Assembly: GCA_012274445.1 (NCBI GenBank)
Contig: JAAROD010000015.1
Location: 3,862,157-3,926,156 of the forward strand
Reading direction: 5' to 3'
DNA from: Sclerotiophoma versabilis
Lineage: Eukaryota; Ascomycota; Dothideomycetes; Pleosporales; Didymellaceae
DNA: 64,000 nt
Every line of letters begins with the position of its first letter. Within the stretch, counting starts at the first letter, position 1. Under the pieces are notes generated by a model that was given only the letters and a program-made list of their open reading frames with translations, did no database searches and was not told the origin of the DNA. The position numbers and the translations under genes are program-made. This document shows positions 31,840 to 44,872 of this stretch, piece by piece.

Positions 31840-34800
31840 TAAGGCTGATAAGTCGATGTGTCTGTGATGATGAAAGGAAGGTAATTGATTGAGATGTTCT
31901 TCTTATGCCAGGTCACCTAACGAGGATATTGACAGGCTTTTATATACACTGATTTTCGTCTTTTCTAAGCTCAATCCCATCGTTGATATCCCAATGACTG
32001 CTAGCTCCTGTGCACTGATTTAACTTGGAGCCTTCCTAATCTGATTACTAGATCTGAAATGACCCGCGTCTAATTCATGAGCTTCTAGCTTTGGCTCTTA
32101 AAACCCTGCATTGACCTGCAGCCGCTATTAGGCATTCCAATAGACCGGCAAGAAATGCTAAACTGTTTTAGACCACATGTCTTATTGAAAAACGTCTTTG
32201 TGAAGGCGGCAGCTGAGAATCATACCACTCATAATAGGAGTCTCGGTCCTAATGCTGTTACTACTATTAAATGTATAGCAGTGTTCACTCTGTGAGCTTA
32301 ATTTCTGCAGTGTTCATCGGGTTGACTGACTACTGTGAAGAAGGTGGGACACTCTGGTACCCTCCCGAATCCCTGCAGGAGTCATTTCATCCTGCACCAT
32401 CCTAGCATCGTGAGCTTGGTCAGCTGCAATTGTAGACGTGGGGTCCATCTCGTGTTTCGGATAATTCGGCAGAGTACCTCGAAAAATGCCTCAACGTCTA
32501 GATTCTACGGATGATTTGGTTAGGCCCTCATGACATCACTGGTGCCTGATTACACAGAATTATACAGAGATTCTCAAAACAAATCCCAAGCTAGTGTCCA
32601 GTGGAACGTGGTATGCGGAGAATTCCTGCGGGCACGTACGCTCTTGTAACTCTGGGATCCATCTCCTCGCTCTCATCTGCCTCATTTGTGTTTGTACATT
32701 CTATGCGGATATGTAAACAGGACCTAGTATGAAGCAAGATTGATACGATCAGAGGCCAGTTTACTGGGAACGAAGGCCGTTACAGTAGAGCATAATTGAT
32801 GCTTGGCCCTATCCTTCACGGCCACCACATATCACGGTCAGCTTTCTAAGAATTGTGCTCGAGTATGAATGCTCTGAGGTGTTTTTGAATAGCAAAGCGC
32901 TTGATCTGATAGGTTCCGTCTTTCACATGCGATAGCCATGTCGCGAGTCTGATTGTAGATCGCATGTGTACACGAGGTTGACCCTCAAGATTGCCGAACC
33001 GCCCGCTTACTCTGGAGATTGATCGAATTGACATTATAAGCTCAATCTGATTGATATGCAAAGCAAAACGGATATGATTCCCCTGCACGTGTGGAGCCAT
33101 ACTGCTGGGTAAAGTTATATCTACCGAGCCCATGCATCGGCAGGTCGTATAGCATCTTGGCACTGCCATCGGGAGAGGAGCTAAAGGATCGATTGCGATG
33201 CTGTATTTCTTGCCAATGGCAATGAATCCGACATCGCGTTATCGATGCACCGATGCACAGTTCCTTTACGATCGTTGGTGGCCTGACAGCTAGGCAACCC
33301 GAGCCAGATTGTGGTCGGACAATACAAACTTGCAACTGAAATGCAGCCAGCTCACCTAACTAGGCCAGCACATGCCAGCCTGGTTGCAAAATGTCTCATG
33401 AGTCTATACAGAGCTCAAGAAGTTGGCTTAGAGAAATACTGTTGTCGCCTTCTAGGTGGTTTCGCACCGTCCCGCCTGCAGGTGTCAGGCCGCCCAGGTG
33501 CAAGCCATATCCAATCGGAAACTACCTGCCGCTTCGGACACGTCCGTCTCACTGCGCCTCATTTTGAGTATTGTGCGCATGTACTCTAGGACAACTGGTC
33601 TGGATCTAAAGTGCACACTTAATTCGCGGAAGGTATATTACCTGCTAGCAGGGTTTACAGGCGTTATAGAAGGTTATAATGCTTCCGTCTTTCTCGAGAT
33701 CACCAGAGTTTGTTGTTTTTACGGATCTGGTCTCTTAAGACAGCAATTATACGAGTATTTTCTTTTCTCGCCCTAGCTAGCATTGATCCTATCTGAGCGT
33801 TTAATTGCCTGCTACAGACATAGGTCCTGAAAAGGGGAACACTGGGTGTTGCGGCCAAAACAGGGCAAAGATGTACATACTTTCTGTCGCAGCTACAACA
33901 GGTCAAAAATGTACATACATTTGCACCCTGAATTTTAGCATGCTAGGTAGGGCCTATTTACTGTAACACATTCTTATTACACATTATTATTCCAGATTCT
34001 GGCCTACATGTAGGCGAATCTCCGCTTCGACACCGGGTTTTGATAGGTGTTATTACACTTGATGTGGCGACCGCCAGGGAGGCTTTCAATGCCTTTACTC
34101 CCCTAGTTATAACGTAGCTCACATGACCACCCTAGTACCCAGAGGGTACTAATGTGAATAAGACAAAGAGAAAGCAAGCTGCTTAACACGTTGTATGCTG
34201 TACACTTATTCCACATTGTTGCTATATCAACTTTTTAGTCGCGCAGGTGACTACACCTTGACCTATTGCACTTGCTAAGCAGCGGCCCGAAAAACACCAT
34301 CACCAGCCTTGACTAAGCTGTGTAGGTACATGGAAGACATTTTAAATCCAACCTAGGGTATAGCCACAATGTATAAGTGCACTGTTCCAGGCATTTGGAC
34401 GAAGACACCTTCAGTGCTGTCTCATCTACGTCACAATACTGACCTACAGCGATCCTTGTCCAGGTACTTAGGGTCAATGCAATGCTATAGATCTCCAGGG
34501 GAAACCTAACGTACAGCATCCTCAATACGTAAAAGCATGTGGTAAAAACTTTCAGATGTGTAACAATGTCTGCCTAGTGCGATGTTATAACAGGGCCGGA
34601 TACCGGTTTACAAGCAAATACAAGGTAACCGTCCTGATATGCTGTTGTTCAATGCAGGGCGCACACGCTTCGTGATACATTAGTGTGTATCGGGAACGGT
34701 TACATGCCACCTGGTGTGCATCAGTGGAAAAAGGAGTGCGCAAATACCCATGTTCAGCACGATGCAACCGTGTCTCGTGCAACGAGGGTTGCATCAGCTT

Positions 34801-34960
34801 GCTTCCTTGCGAGGACAAGTGTCTTGCGATCTGCAGCGCACTCGTCTAATAGAATATCGTCCAGCATGCAGAGTAAGACCTAACAGTTAAATAAATATGC
34901 TCAAATTTAGGAATTGCTTGAGGTTTAATTCAGATAACACGCCCACAGTTGCTAGTGCTC
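31840..34960. other. Second gene island: un-RIPped intergenic DNA without a supported gene
   Basis: About 3.1 kb of normal composition. Overlapping short ORFs (32846-33169 and 33042-33335 on minus, 33311-33589 and 33456-33776 on plus) have no motif, signal peptide or clear splice sites. The two minus-strand frames could be parts of one decayed gene, but I cannot show it. A near-repeat ATGTACATAC occurs at about 33870 and 33909. A 8-bp inverted repeat TAGTACCC/GGGTACTA (34133-34151) has no partner feature. Confidence 0.4.
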
Positions 34961-35783
34961 TAGGCATTTCATTACAACAGGAATACTAGATTGTACGTAC
35001 AATATTCCTTAATATTATAATAGGTACATTATTAAACACAAATTACTTCCATATGCATACTAATAGTACAACATTTCTAGATTTAGGAATAACCTAACTA
35101 AAAAAAAGCATACGCAGCTAACCTTAGGTATAGTAAGATTTCTACTTTAGAGAATAACTCTGCTATAGTAAACTCTAAGACACCTAAGCAGTATTAGCAC
35201 AACCTTAAATACGTATATATTTAAGTAGTATAACGTAATCTATTACTAAGCTAATTATAGTACTAAGCTAATTACTTAATATACTCTATTACTACTTTAA
35301 CTAAGATTTCCTAATACTATATAGAATAATTATAATAAAATTTTTAAAATATTAATTACCTAATATAGCTATAATTTTCTATAAGTTCTTCTATTAAACT
35401 CTAGCTTACTATATATTCTATAATAGAGTATACCTTTATTACTTCTACTAGGTATATACCTCTTCTTATACCTTACCTCTTCTACTAGCACTTCTATATT
35501 TCTCTAAGCTACTATATCCTCTGCTTTCTCCTATATAAGAGTTCTACTTTTCTAAATATACTTTCTTTTTTAGCTCTTATACTTACTAGTAGTAGTAGTA
35601 ATAGCTTACTACTTAACTAGCTTACTTATAAAAAGAGTTCTATTATACTTTATTATTTCTAGCTTTTTTTATATCTACTATACTAGCTTAATTAAAGCTA
35701 TAAGAGATAACCTAGTATAGGTTTAAATACAGTTCTATATTAGAGTAGATTATACTTCTATTTTAGTAGTATTACTAGAAGTT
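34961..35783. other. RIPped AT-rich DNA, unidentified
   Basis: Composition falls from normal to AT-rich between about 34990 and 35150. No motif recognised. Confidence 0.35.
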
Positions 35784-35950
35784 TATTATAATCCTATGCA
35801 GATAAAGTAGTATAGTAATTAAGTAGCTAACTAAACTTCTTACTTAGAACTAAAGATAGAGTTAGAAAGAATCTTCTTTATATAGTTATATAATATATAT
35901 ATTAATAAGTATAATATATATAACTTACTTATTAATAAGTATTATATATT
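35784..35950 (+). repeat. RIPped LTR fragment (first of two in tandem)
   Basis: TATTATAATCCTATGCAG onward matches the TGTTACGATCCTGTGCGG side of the G1-type LTR and runs into the region of the RIPped palindromes (CTTATTAATAAG) before the next fragment starts. Confidence 0.75.
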
Positions 35951-36217
35951 TATTATAATTCTATTTAGATATAGTAGTATAGTAATTAAGTAGCTAACTA
36001 GAGCCTTTATCTAAGAACTAGAAATAGAGTAGGAAAGAATCTTTCTTTATACTATTATATAATATACTTATTAATAAGTATTATATATTATTACTTATTA
36101 GTAAGTAATACTATATATTTTATTAGACTAACTCTAGTTACTTATTAATATGTACTATCTTTTAGTAAGTATATAGTATATAAAAATACTACTCTTATAG
36201 TATTATATTTAACTTAG
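35951..36217 (+). repeat. RIPped LTR fragment (second), ending at an inverted LTR junction
   Basis: Starts TATTATAATTCT and continues through the palindrome region to the equivalent of GTTCAACTTAG. It then abuts an LTR start in the opposite orientation at 36218. Confidence 0.75.
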
Positions 36218-36427
36218 TATTAAAGTTATACTTTTAAGTAAAGCTTATAAGTACTTTTTATATTAGTTTTTAGAAATAAGTACTAATATAGAAAGGTTTA
36301 TAAGAGTTAAAGTTATTACCTAGTAAAATAGTATAATAATAGAAGTAATAATAAGTAGTATAGAGTAGACTATCTAGGTTAAGAGTTAAAGTTAAGATTC
36401 TAAAGATAAACTTAATTAACTAAGTTA

Positions 36428-38701
36428 AAGTACTCTATAGGTAAAATAATTAATAGGTAAGAGAATTACTTTTACTAAGCCTCTACTAAACTTCTCTTTA
36501 TTATAGCCTAAAATACTATAAATTAGTGCTATATAAGGTAAAATAAGCTATAATATTACTTAGATACTTCTTTTATCTTATTCTTATATATTTATATATT
36601 ATATTCTATTTAGTTATACTATTTATAGTATTATTAGAATAGTTTACTCTCTTTAGCGTGTACTTACTTCTTTAGCTTCTTTCTATTACTATGCGCCCTA
36701 AACTTCTTTAGAGCTGCTAATTACTACCTATCTCTGACTATTAGAGTTCTCTTCTTTAATACCTACTTTCTTTTATATAATTTTTATTATATAGTAGCTT
36801 TATTAGCTACTTAAAGCTTACTAATCTTCTATTAGGCTAAAACTAGCTTATAGAATAAAATTACTTCTTCTTTTATATAGTGCTTAAGTATACTAAGAAA
36901 AGAATTTAGTAAGCTACTTTACTACTTTTTATACTTCTCTTAAATTAGAGTTAATTATAAACTAAATTCTAGAGTATTACTAGAGGTTTATAACTACTAA
37001 AGCTTATTATTAGTAGAAAGTAGTAGTAATAAAGTCTGCAGCTTTATATTAAGAGTTAAAATAGCCTATTCTAGGTTAAAAAGAACTAATTAAGTACTTT
37101 AGAACTCTTCTTAGATATTACTAGAAGTAAAGACTATATTATAAGCTATTTTAAAGTATAAAAGAAACTTAGTCTTTATAAGGTAGATAATCTAGTTATA
37201 TATAAGTATTTTAGCTTAGTACCTATATACTTTCTTTAAAGAAGTAAAATAACCTATATTAAGTAGCTATAGAAGGTATAATAAGTAAAAAGGTATATAT
37301 ATAGTAATAATCTTATTATCCTTATAGTATTACTAGAATTTAAGTAAGTTATAGCTCTTATAGCTATTAATAACTAGTAGTTAGTAGGTACTAATAGTAT
37401 ACTTCTTTATATATATATTAAAGTACTTTAACTACTTAAGACTAAGGTTATTAGTAGTCTAGCTATTACTAGAAACTCTAATAACCTAATTCTAGAGTAG
37501 GTTTTTCTCTTTATACTAGCTAGAAAGGTAGTAGTATACTTTAAAGATAATAAAGAGTAGAATAGCTTAATTTTTAGTATTAATACCTTATATAACTATT
37601 ATCTACTTTTTATTACCTAGCTAGACTACTTTTAGCTATTATTATTACTCTAAAATTATAATAACTATCTTTATTAATATAACACCTATTTTAAAGCTAG
37701 TCTTATTAAAGTTAAAGGTATTATTATTCTAGATACTATACTTAGCTTTAATATTAGCTACTAGGCTAAACTAGCCTTATATAACCTTTAAATTCTTATA
37801 AAGAGCTTACTTATAGTTATACTTATAATTAAACTTTACTTTAAGCTCTAGTTAATACTTAATAAACGTACTAGGCTAGTTTATACTAATAGAGCCTAAA
37901 TTATACTTAGTATATAGAGAATTAGCTATAGTAGCTATATTTACTAGCTAGAGGCTAAATTCTTACAGGTTCAGCTTAAGAATATATTTAATAATTACTT
38001 TCTTTTAATTATTATCTAGCTTCTATAAGTTAGCTATAAAATTAGTATATAAAGGTTATTCTATATATTATTTACTTAGTATAGCTTAAGAAACTCTATA
38101 GATAGCTATTGTATATTACTAAGAAAAAGTTATATCTTATTTAAGAGCCTAGAGTATAAGCTATATCTAAGCTTCTAAAGACGTATTAATAATAGGTTAT
38201 TATTAAGATATTAGTAGGCTAGTAAAGAGGTAGAGGTTAGGTTACTCTGCTAGGTCTCTATTATAACCTTAATTACTTTATTAAACCTTAACTAAATTTT
38301 AGAATTCTAGTTAGTCTAGAAAGCTTCTACTATAACCTACTATTCTATAATATAAAAGATTTTTATAACTACTAAGCTATAAGAAGTAATATTACTTCTA
38401 TTTAGTAATATTACTAGTACCTAACCTCTACCTAGTAATTTACTAGGTACCCTCTAAAACTTAATTAATACTTAACTAAATTAAATAAATTAGAGCTTAT
38501 TTTATAGTACTACGCTATATACCTCTATTAAATTATATACCTATAGGCTATCTCTTCTAGTTAAGTAGCTAGAAGCCTAATAAGAAAAGTAAAGACTAAA
38601 CCTATTTACTAGCCTAGATATTAGTATAAAAAGAGTACTTTAGTATAGGCTTAGTAAAAGTAATTCTCTTACTTATTAATTCTTTTACTTATAGAGTATA
38701 T
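36428..38701 (-). mobile_element. P3: RIPped Fot1/pogo-like transposon inserted in the G2 LTR
   Basis: About 2274 bp between TA dinucleotides (36426-36427 and 38702-38703). The terminal inverted repeats are RIPped and somewhat diverged from P2 (GTACTCTATAGG at left; CTATAGAGTATAT at right). The minus-strand transposase relic (about 36640-38200) aligns with P1 and P2, including the I-x-S-x-x-S-x-N and TYNFN regions, all with RIP stops. Confidence 0.85.
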
Positions 38702-39094
38702 TAAATATAATACTATAAGAGTAGTATTTCTATATACTATATTTTTAATAGAAGATAGTACTTATTAATAAGTAACTAGAGTTAGTCTAATAAAATATAT
38801 AGTATTACTTACTAATAAGTAGTAATATATAATACTTATTAATAAGTATATTATATATATTATACTTATTAATAAGTATAATATATATATATATAAAGAG
38901 AGATTCTTTCTAACTCTACTTCTAGCTTATAGGTAAGAGCTTTAGTTAGCTACTTAATTACTATACTACTTTATCTGCATAGAATTATAATACTATTCTT
39001 CTTCTTCTTTAAGTTTATTCTTAAACTATATAACTAGAATCTAGGCTTATATAAAACTAAGCTTATCTCTATATCTAGTAACTAGTATTTTAAG

Positions 39095-39595
39095 ATATTT
39101 CTTTATACCTATAGTTTTTACTTTAGTTTAGAAATTTATTAAGCTAATACTTCTACTAAAGTTCCTTATAACTATTACTTCTTTAAAGGCTATAAGTACT
39201 ATATTATACTAAATACTATAAAGTATTTAAAGTATACTAAATCTATAAAGGCTAAAAAGCCTTATATTAATATATTATAGAAGTTACTAGATTATACTTA
39301 TAAAGAGTATAAAAAGAAGGTAGAAGAAGATAAGACTTTATTAGTAACTATTATTAGGTAATTATTATAGAATAAAAAAATTCTAAAATAGGCTAAGAAT
39401 TATATATAGTAAAAATTACTATATATAGAAAATAAAATAGCTAAATTAGAAGAACTAAATCTTACTAAGAAGATAGATTATTTAGTATTATTAATAGGTA
39501 TATATACCTTACTTATAACCTAGGCTACTTTTAGGCTTATTAAGAAATCTATTATAAATTATAGTACTTTTATACTTATTAGTAGTAGTTTATAA
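39095..39595 (+). pseudogene. RIPped relic of the antisense accessory frame
   Basis: Aligns codon for codon with 12706-13206 of G1 and has exactly the same length (501 bp). The start is ATA, Cys codons are turned into Tyr, and internal TAG/TAA replace Trp/Gln. The Lys-rich segment EEYKKKVEEDKTLL is still readable. This shows the frame was part of the element before RIP. Confidence 0.85.
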
Positions 39596-40619
39596 GGTAT
39601 ATTAGAAGTTCTTATATATTCTTTAATTCTAGGTATTCTAACTACTTAACTAGGTACTAAGTACCTTTCTTAGTTCTCTAATATATTATTAATTTTTTAA
39701 CTTTCTACTTATTATTACTATTAGCTTAGTAGTAGAAGTCTATCTAGATTAGTATTCTTAGGTTAGTAGGATCTAATAATAAAATATAGAATACTAAATA
39801 GATCTTTATATTCTTAGATAGCTTAAGTTTATAGTTAACTAGGCTAACTTATTTAAAAATAAAGAATAGTCTAATCTTAACCTTATTTAGTTTTTTTATT
39901 ATTCTTTATATTCTAATATTTTTTATAAGAAGATATATTTTATTTCTCTTTTTTAGCTAAGGTACTATTTTTTATTTTTAGTTAATATATAAAGGAGCTT
40001 ATATTTAAGCTTATATAATATTTTTAAGTAATTTCTAGTATACTTTCTTTAGTCTAACTACTAAAGCTATTACTAATCCTGTCTAAATAGAGTAATTAAG
40101 AGATTAAGTAAAGAGATATAGGTATCTTCTATAGTTTATAAAGAATAGTATTATACTTATAACTTTTAATAACTTATTATTATATATAATCTATACTATA
40201 AGTAAAAGTATAACCTAGTTATCTTATTACTAGTTACTATAGATTTAAAGGTATATTTCTATAGTCTAATTTATTCTTTCTATTTATTTATATATCTATA
40301 GATAATAGGCTGTAGATAGCTTTTTCTTAGTACCTAATATAGTAAGTATAATAGTATAATAGTTTAATATAAAAAGCCTATCTCTATTACTAATAATTAA
40401 TTTAGGTATTCTATAGTAGTAAATAATCTAGTAAATAAGTACTATAGCTAACTACTATATAGTATAGCTATATCTAAATAGTATTATCTTAGTATACTTA
40501 ATAACTTAGTCTACTATAATAAAGATTAAGTTATATGAATATTCTATAATAGAGTTCTTAGTAATTAGTAGTTATATAATAAAATCTATTATAATATTTA
40601 TCTATAGTACTATAGGTAG
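39540..40619 (-). pseudogene. pol: G2 pol fragment (integrase and chromodomain end), RIPped
   Basis: Matches 13148-14235 of G1 pol on the minus strand, carrying many RIP changes. Covers the C-terminal chromodomain region and most of integrase; it ends where the next LTR begins. Confidence 0.75.
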
Positions 40620-43600
40620 TATTATAAACCTTTAGAGGTAGTATAGTAGAAGATAAGAAAAAGAAGAATTTATAATACTTAGAGACAACCTAATAGTCTT
40701 TAAGAAGGTTAGTAATATAGAAACTAATAATATATAACTCTATTTATTTTAATTTCTTAGTAGAATGCTATAATAGAATATATTATATATATTCTAAGAA
40801 ATTCTATAATATTTTATAATATACTAGGTTAGAATAATACTAGAATATTAGAACCTTTCTAGAATATTTATTAATATATAGTATATAGAAATATAACTCT
40901 TATATTTTATATTTAACTTAGTTAATTAAGTTTATTTTTAGAATCTTAACCTCTAACTCTTAAGCTAGATAGTCTACTCTATACTACTTATTATAACTCT
41001 CTATTATTATACTATTTTACTAGTTAATAACTCTAACTCTTATAGACCTTTCTATACTAGTACTAATCTCTAAGAACTAATAGAAATAGTACTTATAAGC
41101 TTTACTTAAAAGTATAACTTTAACACTTTAAATACCTCTTAAGATAAGTACTACTTTAGAATTCTATACTACTTCTAGTAACTCTAACACGTTATACAAC
41201 TATATTAATAATAACCTTAATTTAAATAAAGAATTAAATAGAAGTATAATAACCTTTATATTTATAAGTATATACCTAGTAGCTAAGCCTAAGACCTTTA
41301 ATAGTACTTATAAAAAACTAAAAAACTAGCTTATTAAGTTTAACCTCTTTTTTATATTCTAGAAAGAATATATTTCTATAAAAAAGTATATAATACTTAT
41401 TCCTATATTTATAAAGAATTATATATTTATATAGATTAAACTCTTTATCTAGTATTACTATAGAGAAGAAATATCTACTAATATTTATATATAGATTAAA
41501 GACTTTAACCTAATTAGAAAATAAATATACTAAGTATTTAGAGTATATAATAAACTAACTATTATATATTATAACATCTAATATATTAAGTAAACTATAT
41601 TAGCTACTAACTATACTACTAAGTTCTAGTAGCTAGCTACGTAAACTAGCTAGGACAATACTATATTAATAATAATATTCTAATAAGAATTAAAACTATA
41701 AGTTAAGAAGAAACTAATGTAGACTACTATATCTACTAATAACTTTAACACTCTAGTTAATATAGTAATTATTATAGCTAAAATAGAGTAAAGATATATA
41801 TATATTTATACTCTAAATTTAGGCTACTAAGTAGGCCTTCTCTAGCTATATAATATACTCTCTTATATTAAAGGTAGAGAAATAGCTTAAAGGTAGAGAA
41901 ATAGCTTAAAAGTAGAGACTATATAGTAAAGCTAGCTATATACCTACAGAGTTATAGCTAAAAGTCTCTTAGACTTTTATAGTAAAGATAGGCCTAATAT
42001 CTATCTAGCCTACTATACTATTCTAGTACCTAGTAGCTATAGTATAACTTAGGTAAGTATAATAGAGATTATTACTACTAGTTACCTTAGCTTTAGTTAC
42101 CTACTTAACTTTAAATCTACATAGCCTCTACTTATACAGTATTAGAATTTAGGCTTATAACTATTATAGCTAAAATAGAGTAAATATATATATATATTCT
42201 TACTCTAAATTTAGGCTACTAAGTAGGCCTTTTCTAGCTATATAATAGTAATTAATATTAATATTAAACTATATAAACTATAGCAGGAACTATAGAAGAA
42301 CCTATAAGAATAAACACTAGCTTATAATACTTACCTACTTTTATATAGTCTATAGTATAATAACCTTAACTAAGAAAACTATAGAAGTAACTACTACTAG
42401 CTAAATACTAAGTATTATATATATAATAGTACTAGTTATAGTTACTATAGACTAGAAGCTATAGACCTATCTAATATTAATAAAGAACTAGAACTAAGAT
42501 AGAATAAGAAAAATAAGAGTAGTAATAGAAAGAATAAGTCTAGTATAACTTATTATAGTTATAGTAAACTAGGCTACTATACTAAGAACTATTAATCTAA
42601 GAATAAGGTAGTTTAATAGCTTACTATACTTACCTATAAGAATATAAATACTAGTAATAAATAAAAAGTTCTTACTAATAATATAAAGTGTCTTATAGAA
42701 GACTCTAAGACTAGATCTAATAATAACTATATTAAACTATTTAATAAGAATATATAGAATATTTAAAGCTAAGCACCTATAATATACTAAGAGTTAGATA
42801 AATAGTAGAAGTATCTATAGAAGCTAATTAAATAACTATTAGAATAAATAGAATAAGTATATAAATAGAGATTAAAAGTATATAGATATAAGTAACCTAT
42901 ATTCTAATAACTATATAATACTACTAGATAAGAAGTAGATAGAGGTACTATTTATACTTCTAATATTAAAGAAAGTTAGTATAATAAAGATATATATAAA
43001 TCTAATAAATATACTAAAGTAGAGTTAGTATATTAAGAGTTCTAAGATAATAATACTACCTTTTAAGAAAACTATAATTAGATTACTAAGGGTATTAATA
43101 AGAAACTATATTAGTTAGCACTCTAGACTTATATAGAATAATAATAGGTTAATAATCTAAGTAAATTCTAATAGAATTAGTTAAAATATAATTTTAATAA
43201 GCTTAGTACTAGTAACTGTACTATATAATAAAAGCTTAAATAATAAGTAGAAAATAACTAAAGTAGAAGTAAGCCTAACTTTAATAGAAAGCTGGTATTA
43301 CTTCTAAACCTATAACTAGAGTATACCTTAGACTACTAAAATTAAAATTATAGAAAGTTATTATAGATAGTATATATATATAACGCCTGTTATATATATA
43401 AATTAAAAAAGCTAGAAAAAAGATAGTTTCTAACTTCTAGTTCTATATATAGAAAATAATAGTATAATTATAAAAATAATATATATAAGATATACTTCTA
43501 GAATAAGTACTTTAAGCTATACTTTCTAGGTATAGATAACTATTAAGAAATTATATATATATAATTTATTATTAATAGCTTCTATTATAATCTATATTAG

Positions 43601-44872
43601 TAGTATTACTTTAACCTAAACTATAAGCTATATAAAGGTAGTAAGATTATCTATAGATTTAGTAATAAAGAAACTTTTTTAAATAAGTACTAAAAGAGTA
43701 CTTTACTAAGTAATTTCTTAATACTATTAGAAATAGCTTACTTATTAGACTACCTATAAAGTTAAATAGAGTAGTATTATTAGTACTTTTAGACTTAGAA
43801 GTATAGGTAAACTATATATTCTAGATAGTAATATACTAAGTAGGTCTTATACTATATATAAAGAAATACACCTACTTACTCTAAGTAACTAATAGAGAAT
43901 TAATACTAGAAGAGCTATATATTATATATAAAGTAATAGCAGCCTATCTAGAAATATAGAGGTACTATAAAAAATTAACCTAAAATATCTTTATAAAGGC
44001 TATATATAATATTATACTAGAACTTCTTTAGTTATAAAGGTATAATCTAGAAGTAAACTAGATATAGAAATAACTTTTATTAATATAATATAAATATAGT
44101 ACTAATATATTAAAGCCTATATAGTATATATTATAGCTAGTAAATAAGAAGAAGATTAATAATATCTCTTTAATATATAAAATATACTAAGATAAAGTAG
44201 ATAACTATATAAATAAAGAAAGCTCTTCTATAATAGTTAAGAAGAATAAGAGTATACCTTCTAGTATATTAGATATATATAGATAGTATACCTAGATATT
44301 TAAAGAAGAGTTATCTATAAAAGTACTACCTAAGTATTAATATTAGAATTATAAGATTAAACTTAAGAAAGAAAAAGAACTACTCTTTAGGCCTATATAT
44401 TAGCTATCTAAGAAAGAGCTTAAGATACTATATAAGTATATTATAAAGAACCTTATAAAAGAATTTATTAAAAAATCTAAATCTCTAGTAGAATTCTCTA
44501 TTCTATTTATACTAAAGAAAGATAGTAAGCTAAAGCTTTAGCCTTTATATTAACTACTAGAAGCTAAATAATATTACTATTAAAAATTATTATCTACTAC
44601 TTAATATATCTAAACTATAGAATTAGTTATTAAAAGTTAAGTTCTTTACTATACTTAACTTATATAAAGTATATAACTTTATATATATAATAAAAAGTAA
44701 AGAATAGAAAATAGTATTTAGAACCTATTATAGTTATTATAAGTATATAGTTATACTATTAAGGCTAACTAATATACTAGTAGTATATTAGGTATTAATT
44801 AATAATATACTATAAGTATACCTAGATATTATAGTAGTAGTATACCTTAATAATATTCTAGTATATAGTAAG
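40620..44872 (+). mobile_element. G4: RIPped gypsy copy with variant LTR, gag and first part of pol
   Basis: Variant LTR 40620-41125 (same hybrid as 21158-21665), then the 18-nt leader and gag from 41144 (ATA for ATG). The gag CCHC knuckle is degraded at about 42548-42590. Pol continues to the reverse transcriptase active site, which reads VVVYLNNILVYSK (about 44835-44872; Asp codons changed to Asn). It stops there because the LTR of G3 begins at 44873. A 473-bp insertion interrupts gag at 41772-42244. All stops are TAA/TAG. Confidence 0.85.
41772..42244. mobile_element. 473-bp insertion with 81-bp terminal direct repeats and 10-bp target duplication
   Basis: Present in G4 gag and absent from the same site in G3. 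Flanked by ATAGTAATTA at 41762-41771 and 42245-42254. The first and last 81 bp (41772-41852 and 42164-42244) are near-identical direct repeats, each also starting TTATAGCTA and ending TAGCTATATA. Inside, an 18-bp motif (GGTAGAGAAATAGCTTAA) repeats about three times near 41873-41925. Could be a TRIM-like or a non-autonomous DNA element; there is no coding capacity. Confidence 0.75.

Larger units (their letters stand above)
36218..40619 (-). mobile_element. G2: RIPped G1-family retrotransposon end, LTR split by P3
   Basis: LTR part 1 is 36218-36427, P3 follows, and LTR part 2 is 38702-38992. Removing P3 and one TA gives 499 bp, exactly the G1 LTR length. Next come the RIPped polypurine tract (AATACTATTCTTCTTC on +), the RIPped antisense accessory frame and the 3' part of pol (to about the integrase zinc region), truncated at 40619 where a variant LTR begins. 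Only transitions are seen against G1 in this stretch. Confidence 0.85.

Noticed and set aside
32846..33776. Several 90-107 aa ORFs on both strands
   Set aside because: Mutually overlapping, no signal peptide, domain or splice support; composition alone explains them.
34133..34151. TAGTACCC/GGGTACTA hairpin as a terminator or MITE end
   Set aside because: Isolated 8-bp inverted repeat with no T tract, partner end or target duplication.
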